Shown piece after piece: positions 8,570 through 17,310 of a stretch of 64,000 bases of DNA; position 1 is the first letter of the stretch, and every line of letters starts with the position of its first letter. The position numbers and the translations under genes are program-made. Source of the DNA: an uncultured Clostridium sp. (lineage in GTDB: Bacteria; Bacillota; Clostridia; Lachnospirales; Lachnospiraceae); assembly GCA_900538475.1 (NCBI GenBank), contig UPYT01000006.1, positions 61,218 through 125,217 of the forward strand. Direction: 5' to 3'. The notes beneath the pieces are model-generated. The model was given only the letters and a program-made list of their open reading frames with translations. It ran no database searches and was not told the origin of the DNA.

Positions 8570-9805
8570 ATGAACAGGCATAATGAGGGACACAGGGAGA
8601 GAAAATTACCAGTGGAAAGAGAAGCTCAGGAGGAGGATCTGGCCCGCCGACGAAGACAGATGATGCGGATGAGACAGGAAAAAAGAAGAAAAAGAAGGAT
8701 TCGAGTATACACTCTTCTGGGGGCTGGGACGGTCGCGATACTGGCTGCCTGTGTGGGGATTGCAGGTCTGATTGGAAGAGGGAAGGAAAGGAACTTTGAG
8801 GAAACAGCCTCAGTCTCCGGTCAGAAGAATGAGGAGGGGAAGTATCCGCTCACAGAATCGGCGGCAGAGCCGATAACAGAACCGGAAACAGAACCAGTGA
8901 CAGAACCGGCGATAGAGGAGAAAACTTATTTTGCAAAAACCACAGCGGCGACAAAGCCTATGAACGGAGATGTGTTCAGTAATTACGGCATTTTTATTGA
9001 TTTGGAAACAGATACGATTCTGGCTGAGCGTAATGCTGACACAGTGATCAATCCTGCTTCTATGACAAAAATTCTGACTATTTTGGTGGCGGCTGAGGAG
9101 CTGGGAGAAGAACGGCTGGATGAACCAGTGACGGTTTCTAAAGAGGCAACCGAATACAGCTATATCAACGAATGCAGTAATGCAGGCTTTGAGGCAGGGG
9201 AAATCGTAACAGTCAGAGATTTGTTTTATGGAACGATTCTTCCATCCGGAGGGGAAGCTGCTTTCGCGTTGGCTTCCTATACTTCAGGAAATGTGGAGGC
9301 ATTTGTCAGCCAGATGAACCAGAAGGCCGAGGAACTGGGACTTTCAGAGACTGCTCATTTTACCAACTGTGCAGGTCTTTATGATGAAAACCATCATTGT
9401 ACGGTTTACGATATGGCTATGATTCTGGAAGCGGCTCTGGACAATCCGTTCTGTAAAGAGGTGCTTTCTGCCCGTACCTATACAACCTCACCGACTACGG
9501 AGCATCCGGAGGGACTTCTTCTTTCCAACTGGTTTCTGCGGCGGATTGAGGATAAGGATACAGGTGGAGAGGTGCTCAGCGCCAAAACAGGATATGTGGC
9601 TCAGTCGGGAAGCTGTGCAGCCAGCTACGGCAAATCTCACAGTGGGAAGGAATATATCTGTGTAACAGCAGATGCTTCCAGCAGCTGGCGCTGTATCTAT
9701 GATCATGTGGCATTGTATCAGCAGTTTGGAGAGAAAGAATTGCAGATGCGGGAAACAGCAGACGAGGCAGATATTTTGGAAGAGAAGGAGCCCAAGACAG
9801 ATTGA
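8570..9805 (+). CDS. D-alanyl-D-alanine carboxypeptidase, membrane-anchored
   Basis: A 411-residue penicillin-binding protein of the S11/DacF type that trims the terminal D-Ala from peptidoglycan stem peptides. It has a very basic cytoplasmic start (residues 1-45), one membrane segment (about 46-68) and a Glu/Thr/Pro linker (about 95-118) before the enzyme domain. Catalytic motifs are SMTK (S164, K167) and KTG in AKTGYVAQSG. The SxN position appears as SGG in LPSGGEAA rather than the usual SGN or SGC. The long N-terminal anchor replaces the cleavable signal and C-terminal anchor of classic DacA. Confidence 0.85.
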   Translation: MNRHNEGHRERKLPVEREAQEEDLARRRRQMMRMRQEKRRKRRIRVYTLLGAGTVAILAACVGIAGLIGRGKERNFEETASVSGQKNEEGKYPLTESAAEPITEPETEPVTEPAIEEKTYFAKTTAATKPMNGDVFSNYGIFIDLETDTILAERNADTVINPASMTKILTILVAAEELGEERLDEPVTVSKEATEYSYINECSNAGFEAGEIVTVRDLFYGTILPSGGEAAFALASYTSGNVEAFVSQMNQKAEELGLSETAHFTNCAGLYDENHHCTVYDMAMILEAALDNPFCKEVLSARTYTTSPTTEHPEGLLLSNWFLRRIEDKDTGGEVLSAKTGYVAQSGSCAASYGKSHSGKEYICVTADASSSWRCIYDHVALYQQFGEKELQMRETADEADILEEKEPKTD

Positions 9806-9952
9806 CTGGTTACAATTAACAGCTTGCTGTGTCAGATATGTTATTTTTATATGAGAGTCAGGAGCATATGTGGAGGGTTTTGAATGGAGAAATTGGAAAA
9901 TTCTACCTGGAGCTTATAGAGCGTATAAAAGAATAAATCCGGAAAAAGAAAT

Positions 9953-9995
9953 TCGCCTGCAGCAGATGAAAATCATTTTGCCGCAGGCGAGATTC
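9953..9995. terminator. Bidirectional terminator between carboxypeptidase and symporter
   Basis: TCGCCTGC (9953-9960) pairs with GCAGGCGA (9983-9990). T-rich stretches follow on both strands, and the convergent symporter gene stops at 10000. Confidence 0.75.
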
Positions 9996-9999
9996 GTTT

Positions 10000-11397
10000 T
10001 TATTTCTTTTTATAGGTATTTTCATAATCCCGCAGAGAGGCCAGCGCTTCACCGGAAAGCGGGAACAGAATGGCCAGGTTGAAGACGGTCATCAGTCCAA
10101 CGCCGACATCACCCAGATCCCATACAAAGGTATAGGCGGCCAGTCCGCCGATGAACAGCATGATCAGTGCGAGCACCTTATAAGCAGTCTGGGAAGCCCA
10201 GTTGTCTCCGAACAGGTAGGCTACATTGCTGCGGGCATAAAACAGAATTCCAATAAAGGTGGAAAAGCTGAACAGCCACAGAATGACGGCAATAAATACA
10301 ACTCCGAATCCGCCTACATGGTAGTTCATAGCTGCCTGCATCAGGTCCATACCGGCCAGTCCGGCAGTAATCTCTTCCGGAACCAGTAAAATAATAAAGG
10401 CAGTGCAGCTGCAGATAACAATGGTATCAATAAATACACCCAGGGCCTGTACAAGACCTACAGCAGCCGGATGATTGGTATTGGCTGCGGCAGCGGCGCA
10501 GGGAGCAGAGCCGGAACCGGCTTCATTGGAAAACAATCCTCTCTTGACACCGTTCATCACAACGGCTCCAAAGCCGCCGGCAGCAATCTGACGAAGACCA
10601 AAAGCCTCAGAAAAGATGCGTGAGAAGACAGCGGGAATCTGATCCAGGTTCAGGATAATTAAAAATACAGTCATGATAAAGTAGCAGGCTGCCATAATGG
10701 GAACCAGCACATCAAGCACCTTGACAGTGGCATTTTTCCGAAGCACAATCACAGCTGCCAGAACCACCAGAATCAAAGTGCTGTAAATCGGCGGAATGTG
10801 AAATGCATTCTGGAAAGAGGATGCTACAGAGTTGCTGATTACCTGGCTGATGCCGCACCAGCAGATGAGGCCAGACAGGGCAAACAATACAGCCAGTATA
10901 CTGTAACGGCGGGGAGCGCCGCCCCGCTTTCTCTCAATGTAATGGTGGATGTAGTAAGCAGGGCCGCCCCGATATCCTCCGTAGAGAGGATCCTTCTCTT
11001 TGTAAAGCTGGGCCAGCGTAGCTTCAATAAAAGCGGTAGAGGAACCGATAATGGCAGTAAGCCACATCCAGAACACAGCGCCTGCACCTCCGGCTGAAAT
11101 AGCGGCAACTACGCCTACCAGGTTTCCCATGCCTACTCGGGTAGCGGTAGAAACGACAAGGGCCTGGAAGGTAGAAATTGCACTGCCATCCCGTTCTTTT
11201 TTCTCGGTCATAGCGTGAATCATATCCGGGAACATGCGGATAGGAAGAAAACGTGTACGCAGGGTAAAGTAAATTCCTGTGGGTATCAGAAGCAGCACCA
11301 AAAGGGAGAGCCCAAGGCCCCCGCCTCCGGGCAGAGGAATGGTAATCAGATCGCCCCAGAGAAAACCATAGACTGCCTCAATTAGTTTGATAATCAT
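10000..11397 (-). CDS. Sodium:alanine symporter, AGCS family
   Basis: A 465-residue membrane carrier with about ten or eleven hydrophobic segments. Recognised stretches are RVGMGNLVGVVAAISAGGAGAVFWMW, GVKRGLFSNEAGSGSAP and FGFSTFIG-like sequence near the C-terminus. Together they define the alanine/glycine:cation symporter family, which imports alanine or glycine with Na+ or H+. The start at 11397 is used because AGGAGG precedes it; an upstream frame extension has no ribosome site. It is divergent from a LysR-type regulator, its likely controller. Confidence 0.88.
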   Translation of the reverse strand: MIIKLIEAVYGFLWGDLITIPLPGGGGLGLSLLVLLLIPTGIYFTLRTRFLPIRMFPDMIHAMTEKKERDGSAISTFQALVVSTATRVGMGNLVGVVAAISAGGAGAVFWMWLTAIIGSSTAFIEATLAQLYKEKDPLYGGYRGGPAYYIHHYIERKRGGAPRRYSILAVLFALSGLICWCGISQVISNSVASSFQNAFHIPPIYSTLILVVLAAVIVLRKNATVKVLDVLVPIMAACYFIMTVFLIILNLDQIPAVFSRIFSEAFGLRQIAAGGFGAVVMNGVKRGLFSNEAGSGSAPCAAAAANTNHPAAVGLVQALGVFIDTIVICSCTAFIILLVPEEITAGLAGMDLMQAAMNYHVGGFGVVFIAVILWLFSFSTFIGILFYARSNVAYLFGDNWASQTAYKVLALIMLFIGGLAAYTFVWDLGDVGVGLMTVFNLAILFPLSGEALASLRDYENTYKKK

Positions 11398-11595
11398 AGT
11401 AGTGTAAACCTCCTGTGTAATATGCCGGTCTGTCCGGTTTCTTTTGTAACGGAAGCATCTGTTCCGGTACAAAAAGAGCTTCTTTCATGCACTGCGGCAA
11501 TGGAACGCTTAATCGATTTACCGCATTGAAGAAGCACAGTAAATAGTATATAATAAACAGGGATATTTGTAAAATTGATTATATGACTGGTTACT

Positions 11596-11610
11596 ATTGA
11601 AAATTTCGAT
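11596..11610. promoter_or_regulatory. Candidate LysR-type operator (T-N11-A)
   Basis: ATTGAAAATTTCGAT is a 15-bp imperfect palindrome containing T-N11-A, the signature of LysR-type regulator sites. It lies 23 bp before the LysR start, in the divergent region shared with the symporter. Confidence 0.5.
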
Positions 11611-11633
11611 TAATAAAAAAGGTGGGAATGAAT

Positions 11634-12521
11634 ATGGAACTGAAAAATCTGGAAAGCTTTATTCAGGTGGCAGAATTGGGAAGCTTTACGAAAGCCGCAA
11701 AACGGCTGGGGTACACGCAGTCCACCGTATCCTTTCAAATCAGGCAGTTGGAGGAGGAATTGGGGGTGCCTTTGTTTGAGCGGATTCACCATACAGTCAA
11801 GCTGACGGCAAAGGGCCGCAGCGTTCAGCGGCTGGCTCATGAGATGCTGCAGGCAGCGGAAGATATGAAACGGGCTGCGGGGGAGAGCAGATGTCTGAAG
11901 GGAACAATAAGGGCTGCCATGGCGGCTTCCCTATGCACGCAGCTGTTCTGTCGCGATTTTACAAGCTTTCGCCGGCGGTATCCGGACATTTCTCTGACAG
12001 TGACGACAGGAACAACGGAGGAAATGTTTCGGATGCTGAATCAGAACGAAGTGGATCTGGTGTATACTCTGGACAATCATATTTATGACAGAAACTATAT
12101 AACTGCATCGGAAGAAGAGGTGTCGGTTCACTTTGTAGCATCATCAGAGAGTCCTCTGGCTGCCAGAAAACAAGTTTCAGCAGAAGAGCTGATTTCCTGT
12201 CCGGCGATTCTGACAGAAAAGAATGTCAGCTACCGGAAGCTTTTGGATGAATATCTGGCAAGCCATTCTCTGGAGCTGCTGCCTTACCTGGAAATCGGGG
12301 ATACCAGCCTGATTTGCAGTATGGTAGAGGCTGGAATGGGAATTTCCTTTCTGCCGGATTTTGTAACAGAGGCGTCTGTCAGGGCTGGACGGATGATTCG
12401 TTTTTCGGTACCGGAGATTTCTGTGTGTATTTGGAAGCAGATGCTTTATCACCGGGAAAAATGGGTTTCACCGGAAATGCAGGCGGTTATGGAATATTTG
12501 CAGAGGACGGAAAAGAGGTGA
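11634..12521 (+). CDS. LysR family transcriptional regulator
   Basis: A 295-residue regulator. The N-terminal helix-turn-helix is in LESFIQVAELGSFTKAAKRLGYTQSTVSFQIRQLEEELG, followed by the periplasmic-binding-like effector domain (about residues 90-290). ATG 11634 has GGTGGG seven bases upstream; ATG 11628 and GTG 11622 are alternative starts. It sits between the divergent alanine symporter and the downstream TRAP transporter, so it may control either. A T-N11-A palindrome lies just upstream. The effector cannot be deduced. Confidence 0.88.
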   Translation: MELKNLESFIQVAELGSFTKAAKRLGYTQSTVSFQIRQLEEELGVPLFERIHHTVKLTAKGRSVQRLAHEMLQAAEDMKRAAGESRCLKGTIRAAMAASLCTQLFCRDFTSFRRRYPDISLTVTTGTTEEMFRMLNQNEVDLVYTLDNHIYDRNYITASEEEVSVHFVASSESPLAARKQVSAEELISCPAILTEKNVSYRKLLDEYLASHSLELLPYLEIGDTSLICSMVEAGMGISFLPDFVTEASVRAGRMIRFSVPEISVCIWKQMLYHREKWVSPEMQAVMEYLQRTEKR

Positions 12522-12598
12522 AAAAGTAAATTTCTATCTAAAATTAACAATTTTGTAACACAATTAATCAAAAATATTATGGGATCATAACAAAATAA

Positions 12599-12627
12599 TT
12601 GACAATAACCGAGTCAGCGGATATGAT
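12599..12627 (+). promoter_or_regulatory. Sigma-A promoter for the TRAP transporter operon
   Basis: TTGACA (12599-12604), 17 bp, TATGAT (12622-12627). It points toward dctP, about 60 bp ahead of the start codon. Confidence 0.7.
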
Positions 12628-12690
12628 TAAGCTATCTCATTTTAACAGATGGGATGCAGTTACTTTCAGGAAAAGGAGGGATTTCTATTT

Positions 12691-13716
12691 ATGAAAGGGT
12701 TTAAAAAAGTGACGGCTGTTTTCTGCGCAGCGGCGCTTGCGGGAAGCCTGCTGACAGGCTGTGCCGGAGATGAGCAGAAACGGATTGTCAGAATCGGACA
12801 CAACCAGTCCACCAATCACCCGACTCATATTGCCCTGACTGCTTTTCAGACCTTTGTGAATGAAAAGCTGGGAGACAAATATGTAGTAGAGGTGTATCCC
12901 AGTGAGCTTTTAGGCTCTCAGACCGATATGGTGCAGCTGACTCAGACCGGCGCCATTGACTTCTGCGTTGCCAGCAATGCCATTTTGGAAACCTTCAGTA
13001 AAAACTATGAAATTTTTAATCTTCCCTATCTGTTTGCCAGTGCGGAGGCCTATCACCATGTTATGGATGATCCTCAGGTTACGGATCCGATTTTTAAATC
13101 CACCCAGAAGGCTGGATTTACGGCAGTGACTTGGCTGGATGCCGGAACCAGAAACTTTTATACTGTGAACAAGCCTATCCACAGTCCGGCTGATTTAAAA
13201 GGGTTGAAAATCAGAGTACAGCAGTCTCCAACCAATATTGAGATGATGCGTCTTTTAGGAGGCTCTGCTACGCCTATGGGATTTGGAGACGTATACACGG
13301 CCCTTCAGTCCAATATCATTGACGGCGCAGAGAATAATGAAATGGCGCTGACTGACAACGGACACGGAGATGTATGTAAGTATTATTCGTATGATATGCA
13401 TCAGATGGTGCCGGATATTCTGATTGGCAATAACGCCTTTATTGAAGGCCTGACAGAAGAAGAGCGGGCAGTATTTGAGGAAGGCTATCTTCTGGTAAAT
13501 CAGGTGGAGCGGGAAGAATGGGTAAAGGCTGTAGACGCGGCAAAGAACAAGGCGGCAAATGAGCAGCATGTGGAGTTTATTTATCCGGATCAGGCACCTT
13601 TTGTGGAAGCCTGCTCTCCGCTTCACCAGTCTGTGCTTCAGAAAAACCCGTCTCTGCAGCCAATCTATGACGCAATTCAGGTTTATAATGAAAAATATCC
13701 GTCTGAGGCAGAATAG
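12691..13716 (+). CDS. dctP: TRAP transporter substrate-binding lipoprotein (DctP)
   Basis: A 341-residue extracytoplasmic solute receptor. The start at ATG 12691 has AAAGGAGGG before it and yields a lipoprotein signal with the lipobox LTGC (Cys 24 by count). DctP family features follow: RIGHNQSTNHPTHIALTAFQTFVNEKLGDKYVVEVYPSELLGSQTDMVQLTQTGAIDF and the organic-acid contact region KGLKIRVQQSPTNIEMMRLLGGSATPMGFGDVYTALQ. It captures an organic acid, possibly a C4-dicarboxylate or sugar acid, for the DctQ-DctM pair. It is the first gene of the three-gene operon. Confidence 0.92.
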   Translation: MKGFKKVTAVFCAAALAGSLLTGCAGDEQKRIVRIGHNQSTNHPTHIALTAFQTFVNEKLGDKYVVEVYPSELLGSQTDMVQLTQTGAIDFCVASNAILETFSKNYEIFNLPYLFASAEAYHHVMDDPQVTDPIFKSTQKAGFTAVTWLDAGTRNFYTVNKPIHSPADLKGLKIRVQQSPTNIEMMRLLGGSATPMGFGDVYTALQSNIIDGAENNEMALTDNGHGDVCKYYSYDMHQMVPDILIGNNAFIEGLTEEERAVFEEGYLLVNQVEREEWVKAVDAAKNKAANEQHVEFIYPDQAPFVEACSPLHQSVLQKNPSLQPIYDAIQVYNEKYPSEAE

Positions 13717-13725
13717 GAGGGAGCC

Positions 13726-14244
13726 ATGAGTCAACTGAGAAAAATATTAGATCGTATTTTAAATGTGCTGGCAGGAGTCAGCTTCCTGGCAATGGTAGCC
13801 CTGACCTGCTGGCAGGTATTTACCCGCTATATTCTGAAAAATCCATCCTCCTGGTCTGAGGAGATGGTTTCTTACCTGTTTGGATGGATGGCTCTTCTGG
13901 GCGCATCTATCGTAGTGGGAGAACGGGGGCACATGAATATTCCTATTTTAGTGGATCGGATGGGAGAGGGCGGACGAAAGTTTTTTGCTATCTTTGCAGA
14001 GGTAATCGGCTGTCTGTTTGCCATGGTCATTCTGGTTTTCGGCGGTGTTCAGATTACCAGCCTTGCTATGGGACAGATGACTTCTTCTCTGGGTGTTCCT
14101 GTCGGCGTGTTTTATATTGTACTTCCCCTGAGCGGCGTACTGAATATTATTTACACGGTGATCAATATTGTGGAAATTGTAAACGGCACCATTGATCTCC
14201 ATCATCAGGAGGAAAGCGGCGAGAAGAAGGGAAAGGAGGCGTAG
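13726..14244 (+). CDS. dctQ: TRAP transporter small membrane subunit (DctQ)
   Basis: A 172-residue protein with four predicted membrane helices. The family stretches CWQVFTRYILKNPSSWSEEMVSYLFGWMALLGASIVVGERGHM are clear. DctQ bridges the binding protein and the large carrier subunit. It begins nine bases after dctP with GGAGGG at its start and ends three bases before dctM. Confidence 0.92.
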   Translation: MSQLRKILDRILNVLAGVSFLAMVALTCWQVFTRYILKNPSSWSEEMVSYLFGWMALLGASIVVGERGHMNIPILVDRMGEGGRKFFAIFAEVIGCLFAMVILVFGGVQITSLAMGQMTSSLGVPVGVFYIVLPLSGVLNIIYTVINIVEIVNGTIDLHHQEESGEKKGKEA

Positions 14245-14247
14245 TCT

Positions 14248-15549
14248 GTGGCAATACAATCTTTGGTAATTATTCTGACTGTTTTGATTGCGCTGTTGGT
14301 CATCGGAGTTCCGATTTCGTATGCAATCGGTATTTCATCCCTGGCAGCGATTCTCCAGATTGTTCCGATGGATGTGTCTGTCCTGACAGGTGCACAGAGA
14401 ACCTTTGTGGGAATGAGCAAGTTCAGCCTTACGGCAATTCCGTTTTTCATTCTGGCAGGAAATCTTATGAATCAAGGCGGTATTGCCAAGCGTCTGGTTG
14501 ATTTTGTCCTTGCGCTTCTGGGAAAGCTTCCCGGCGCCCTGTTAGTAACCAACGTAGGTGCCAATGCTCTGTTCGGAGCCATTTCCGGTTCTGCCTCTGC
14601 AGCAGCGGCAGCAGTAGGAAGCATGGTTCGCGAAGGTGAGGATGAGCAGGGGTATGACAAGGCGGTATGTGCCGCAACCAACGGAGCGTCAGCGCCGTCG
14701 GGACTTTTGATTCCTCCCTCTAATGCGCTGATTACCTATTCTCTGGTTTCCGGAGGAACCTCGGTAGCAGCCCTGTTCCTGGCCGGTTACATACCGGGAC
14801 TTCTCTGGACGGTATGCTGTATTGTGGTTGCAGTCATTATAGCAAAGAAAAAGGGCTATCAGGGAACACCAGGAAAATTTGACTGGAAGAATCTGTTTAC
14901 AGCAACCATGCGGGCGATACCGGCTCTGTCTCTGATTGTAGTGGTAATCGGCGGAATCATTGCCGGTGTGTTTACAGCTACAGAGGGCTCCGCTATTGCA
15001 GTGGTATATGCTCTGATTCTTGGTATTTTTTACCGGAATATTACCTGGAAATCCTTCTGGAAAATTGTAGTTGACAGTGCAAAAATGAGCGGTATGATCG
15101 TGTTCCTGATTGGTGTATCCAATATTATGGGATGGGTTATGGCATTTACCCAGATTCCTCAGGCGATTTCCGCAGCGCTGCTTGGCCTGACCAACAACCC
15201 GATCATCATTCTCCTGATTATGAATGTGATTCTGCTGATTGCAGGTACTTTTATGGATGTAACTCCGGCGATTCTGATTTTTACGCCCTTGTTCCTTCCT
15301 ATCGTAAAGACCTTTGGCATGGATCCCATTCAGTTTGGTCTGATTCTGGTTTACAACCTGTGTATTGGAAACATTACTCCTCCTGTGGGCAATACCCTGT
15401 TTGTATCAATTAAGATAGGAAATACCACGTTGGCGAGAGTAATGCCGTATATGCTGATGTACTACGTTGCAATTTTGATAGGTCTGCTGCTGGTGACTTA
15501 TGTACCTGCAGTAAGCCTGGCATTGCCTGCAGCTGCCGGGCTGGTATAA
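14248..15549 (+). CDS. dctM: TRAP transporter large membrane subunit (DctM)
   Basis: A 433-residue permease with about 12 hydrophobic segments. Hallmarks are the PFFILAGNLMNQGGIAKRLVDF, ANALFGAISGSASAAAAAVGSMV and PPSNALITYSLVSGGTSVAALFLAGYIPG regions and the C-terminal NLCIGNITPPVGNTLFV. It is the Na+-coupled transport channel of the DctPQM system. Translation starts at GTG 14248 with GGAGG upstream. It is followed by a strong terminator, which closes the operon. Confidence 0.93.
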   Translation: MAIQSLVIILTVLIALLVIGVPISYAIGISSLAAILQIVPMDVSVLTGAQRTFVGMSKFSLTAIPFFILAGNLMNQGGIAKRLVDFVLALLGKLPGALLVTNVGANALFGAISGSASAAAAAVGSMVREGEDEQGYDKAVCAATNGASAPSGLLIPPSNALITYSLVSGGTSVAALFLAGYIPGLLWTVCCIVVAVIIAKKKGYQGTPGKFDWKNLFTATMRAIPALSLIVVVIGGIIAGVFTATEGSAIAVVYALILGIFYRNITWKSFWKIVVDSAKMSGMIVFLIGVSNIMGWVMAFTQIPQAISAALLGLTNNPIIILLIMNVILLIAGTFMDVTPAILIFTPLFLPIVKTFGMDPIQFGLILVYNLCIGNITPPVGNTLFVSIKIGNTTLARVMPYMLMYYVAILIGLLLVTYVPAVSLALPAAAGLV

Positions 15550-15559
15550 GCGTAATTGC

Positions 15560-15608
15560 AAGGCCGCTTTCACTGAGAACTTTTAGAGGCAGTGAAAGCG
15601 GCCTTTAT
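15560..15608 (+). terminator. Rho-independent terminator after dctM
   Basis: AAGGCCGCTTTCACTG (15560-15575) and CAGTGAAAGCGGCCTT (15590-15605) form a perfect 16-bp stem followed by TATT. Confidence 0.88.
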
Positions 15609-15641
15609 TCAGGAAAAAGAAAAAGGAAGTATCAATGTATC

Positions 15642-17069
15642 ATGAAAAAAGTAAGTATTTATCTGGCAGTTCAAAGCAGGATTACTGTCTGTGCCATAGA
15701 GGCGATGCTGTCCTCCTTGACTGCTGTCAGAGGTGAGGTGGTTGGCGCAGGAACAGATCTGAAGACGTGCATAGAGGATATCAGGCGGTTGAAGCCGGAG
15801 CTGGTGCTGGCAGACCAGGAGATGTGTGCGGTTCAAAATACATATTTTTGCCAGAAACTGACAGAGGAGAATTCAGGTCTTATTTTTATCTGCCTGCAGT
15901 CAGCTTCCTGCAGCTGGAATCTGTCAGGGAATCCGGCAGTTCAGATATTAAGGGAAGATTTTACCCGGGAGAAGCTGACGGAAGCTTTAAAGACCTGTCT
16001 CCAGAAGCGAAGCAGGGGAGAGAAGGAGGAAAAGCTTTGTCAGGTTTTGCTTGCAGTGGAAACATTGGGGGAGGATACGGCTCATCAGACTTTAAAGAAG
16101 CCTTCACAGGAGGAACAGCCTTGGAACGGCAAGGGCGGAAGTCTGAAATATTTGGGATCGAAAAAAGAAATCTCCTTCTATCTGGCAGAAGGAAAATATC
16201 GGTGGATGTTGGCACAAGAATTTCAAAAATGGTTAAATCATGCTGTTGGGAGAGAAATGTCCCGGCTTTTATTTTATTCCCTTCCCTTTTCAGAAGAAGA
16301 GGAAGCGGAGGTTTTTCCATATTTATTTGAGAAAGAAGCAGAACGGCGAGTATTCTATCAATCAGAGCCTTTTGCTGTTATCGATCTGAAAGAAGAGCAG
16401 AGAAAATCATTTTTTTCTATGCAGCCCGTTCCTTTTCCGGTTGATCAATTTTCAAAAATTTTGGAAAAGGGTTCTCTCAGACAGGCTGCAGCGATGATGA
16501 AGCTGTATTTGGAACAGGCCGGCGAGTGCCAATGGGATTGTGAATTATTGAAGTTAAATATATTGGAAGCGGCGTTTCGGCTATTACAGTTTCAGAAACC
16601 GGAATTAACTGCTGGGGAGGCAGGTATCATAAAAAAGAAAATTTTAGAGGCTTCAAAATTTACAGAGATTCAGGAACTTTGGAGAAGCTGGACAGACAGC
16701 CTTTTGCATAAAAAGGAGGAGGGAGGAATCGAGGAAATTCTTCATTATATCCACACGAATTACTACGAAGATCTGACGTTGACTGGTATAGCAGAGCTGT
16801 TTAACTATAATTATTATTATCTTTCATCCGCTTTTTTTAAGCAGGCCGGAGTTACGTTTACGGAATATTTGAATCAGGTTCGGATTCAGGAAGCATGCAG
16901 CCTGCTGGAAAATACTGCAATTCCAATTTCCATGGCAGCTGATATGACGGGCTATTCCAGCCCAGGGTATTTTTCCAGGACATTTAAAAAGTATCAGAAG
17001 TGTTCACCATCTGAGTATCGAAGAAAAGTTTCTGAAAAGAAGAAACAAACAAAAAGACAGGAAAATTAA
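15642..17069 (+). CDS. AraC-type DNA-binding response regulator
   Basis: A 475-residue regulator. Residues 1-120 resemble a receiver domain, with LKPELVLADQ at the usual phospho-Asp position and VQILREDFTREKLTEALKTCL near the end. The middle is divergent. Residues about 365-465 form an AraC/XylS double helix-turn-helix (LTGIAELFNYNYYYLSSAFFKQAG, then ISMAADMTGYSSPGYFSRTFKKYQKCSPSEYRR). This is the YesN type that usually pairs with a YesM histidine kinase; no kinase lies here. It directly precedes the giant glycosidase and probably controls it. Confidence 0.82.
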   Translation: MKKVSIYLAVQSRITVCAIEAMLSSLTAVRGEVVGAGTDLKTCIEDIRRLKPELVLADQEMCAVQNTYFCQKLTEENSGLIFICLQSASCSWNLSGNPAVQILREDFTREKLTEALKTCLQKRSRGEKEEKLCQVLLAVETLGEDTAHQTLKKPSQEEQPWNGKGGSLKYLGSKKEISFYLAEGKYRWMLAQEFQKWLNHAVGREMSRLLFYSLPFSEEEEAEVFPYLFEKEAERRVFYQSEPFAVIDLKEEQRKSFFSMQPVPFPVDQFSKILEKGSLRQAAAMMKLYLEQAGECQWDCELLKLNILEAAFRLLQFQKPELTAGEAGIIKKKILEASKFTEIQELWRSWTDSLLHKKEEGGIEEILHYIHTNYYEDLTLTGIAELFNYNYYYLSSAFFKQAGVTFTEYLNQVRIQEACSLLENTAIPISMAADMTGYSSPGYFSRTFKKYQKCSPSEYRRKVSEKKKQTKRQEN

Positions 17070-17310
17070 AAAATTTCTATTGAAAATGAAATGCGATATG
17101 AAGAGTTGTTGTAATGTGTAAAAAAATATATGAAATAAGTAAAAAATATAGGTTTTTCAGTGTAAATTTTTCATAAAAGACAAACTAGTGAAAAAATCCT
17201 CGTAAATATGTGCAAATAAGACGCAGAATCTCATGATAAAATGAAGCAAATAGTACAGAAATAAAAAGCTGAAGAAAAACAGCTGTACTAAAGTGTGAGA
17301 AGGAGGAAGT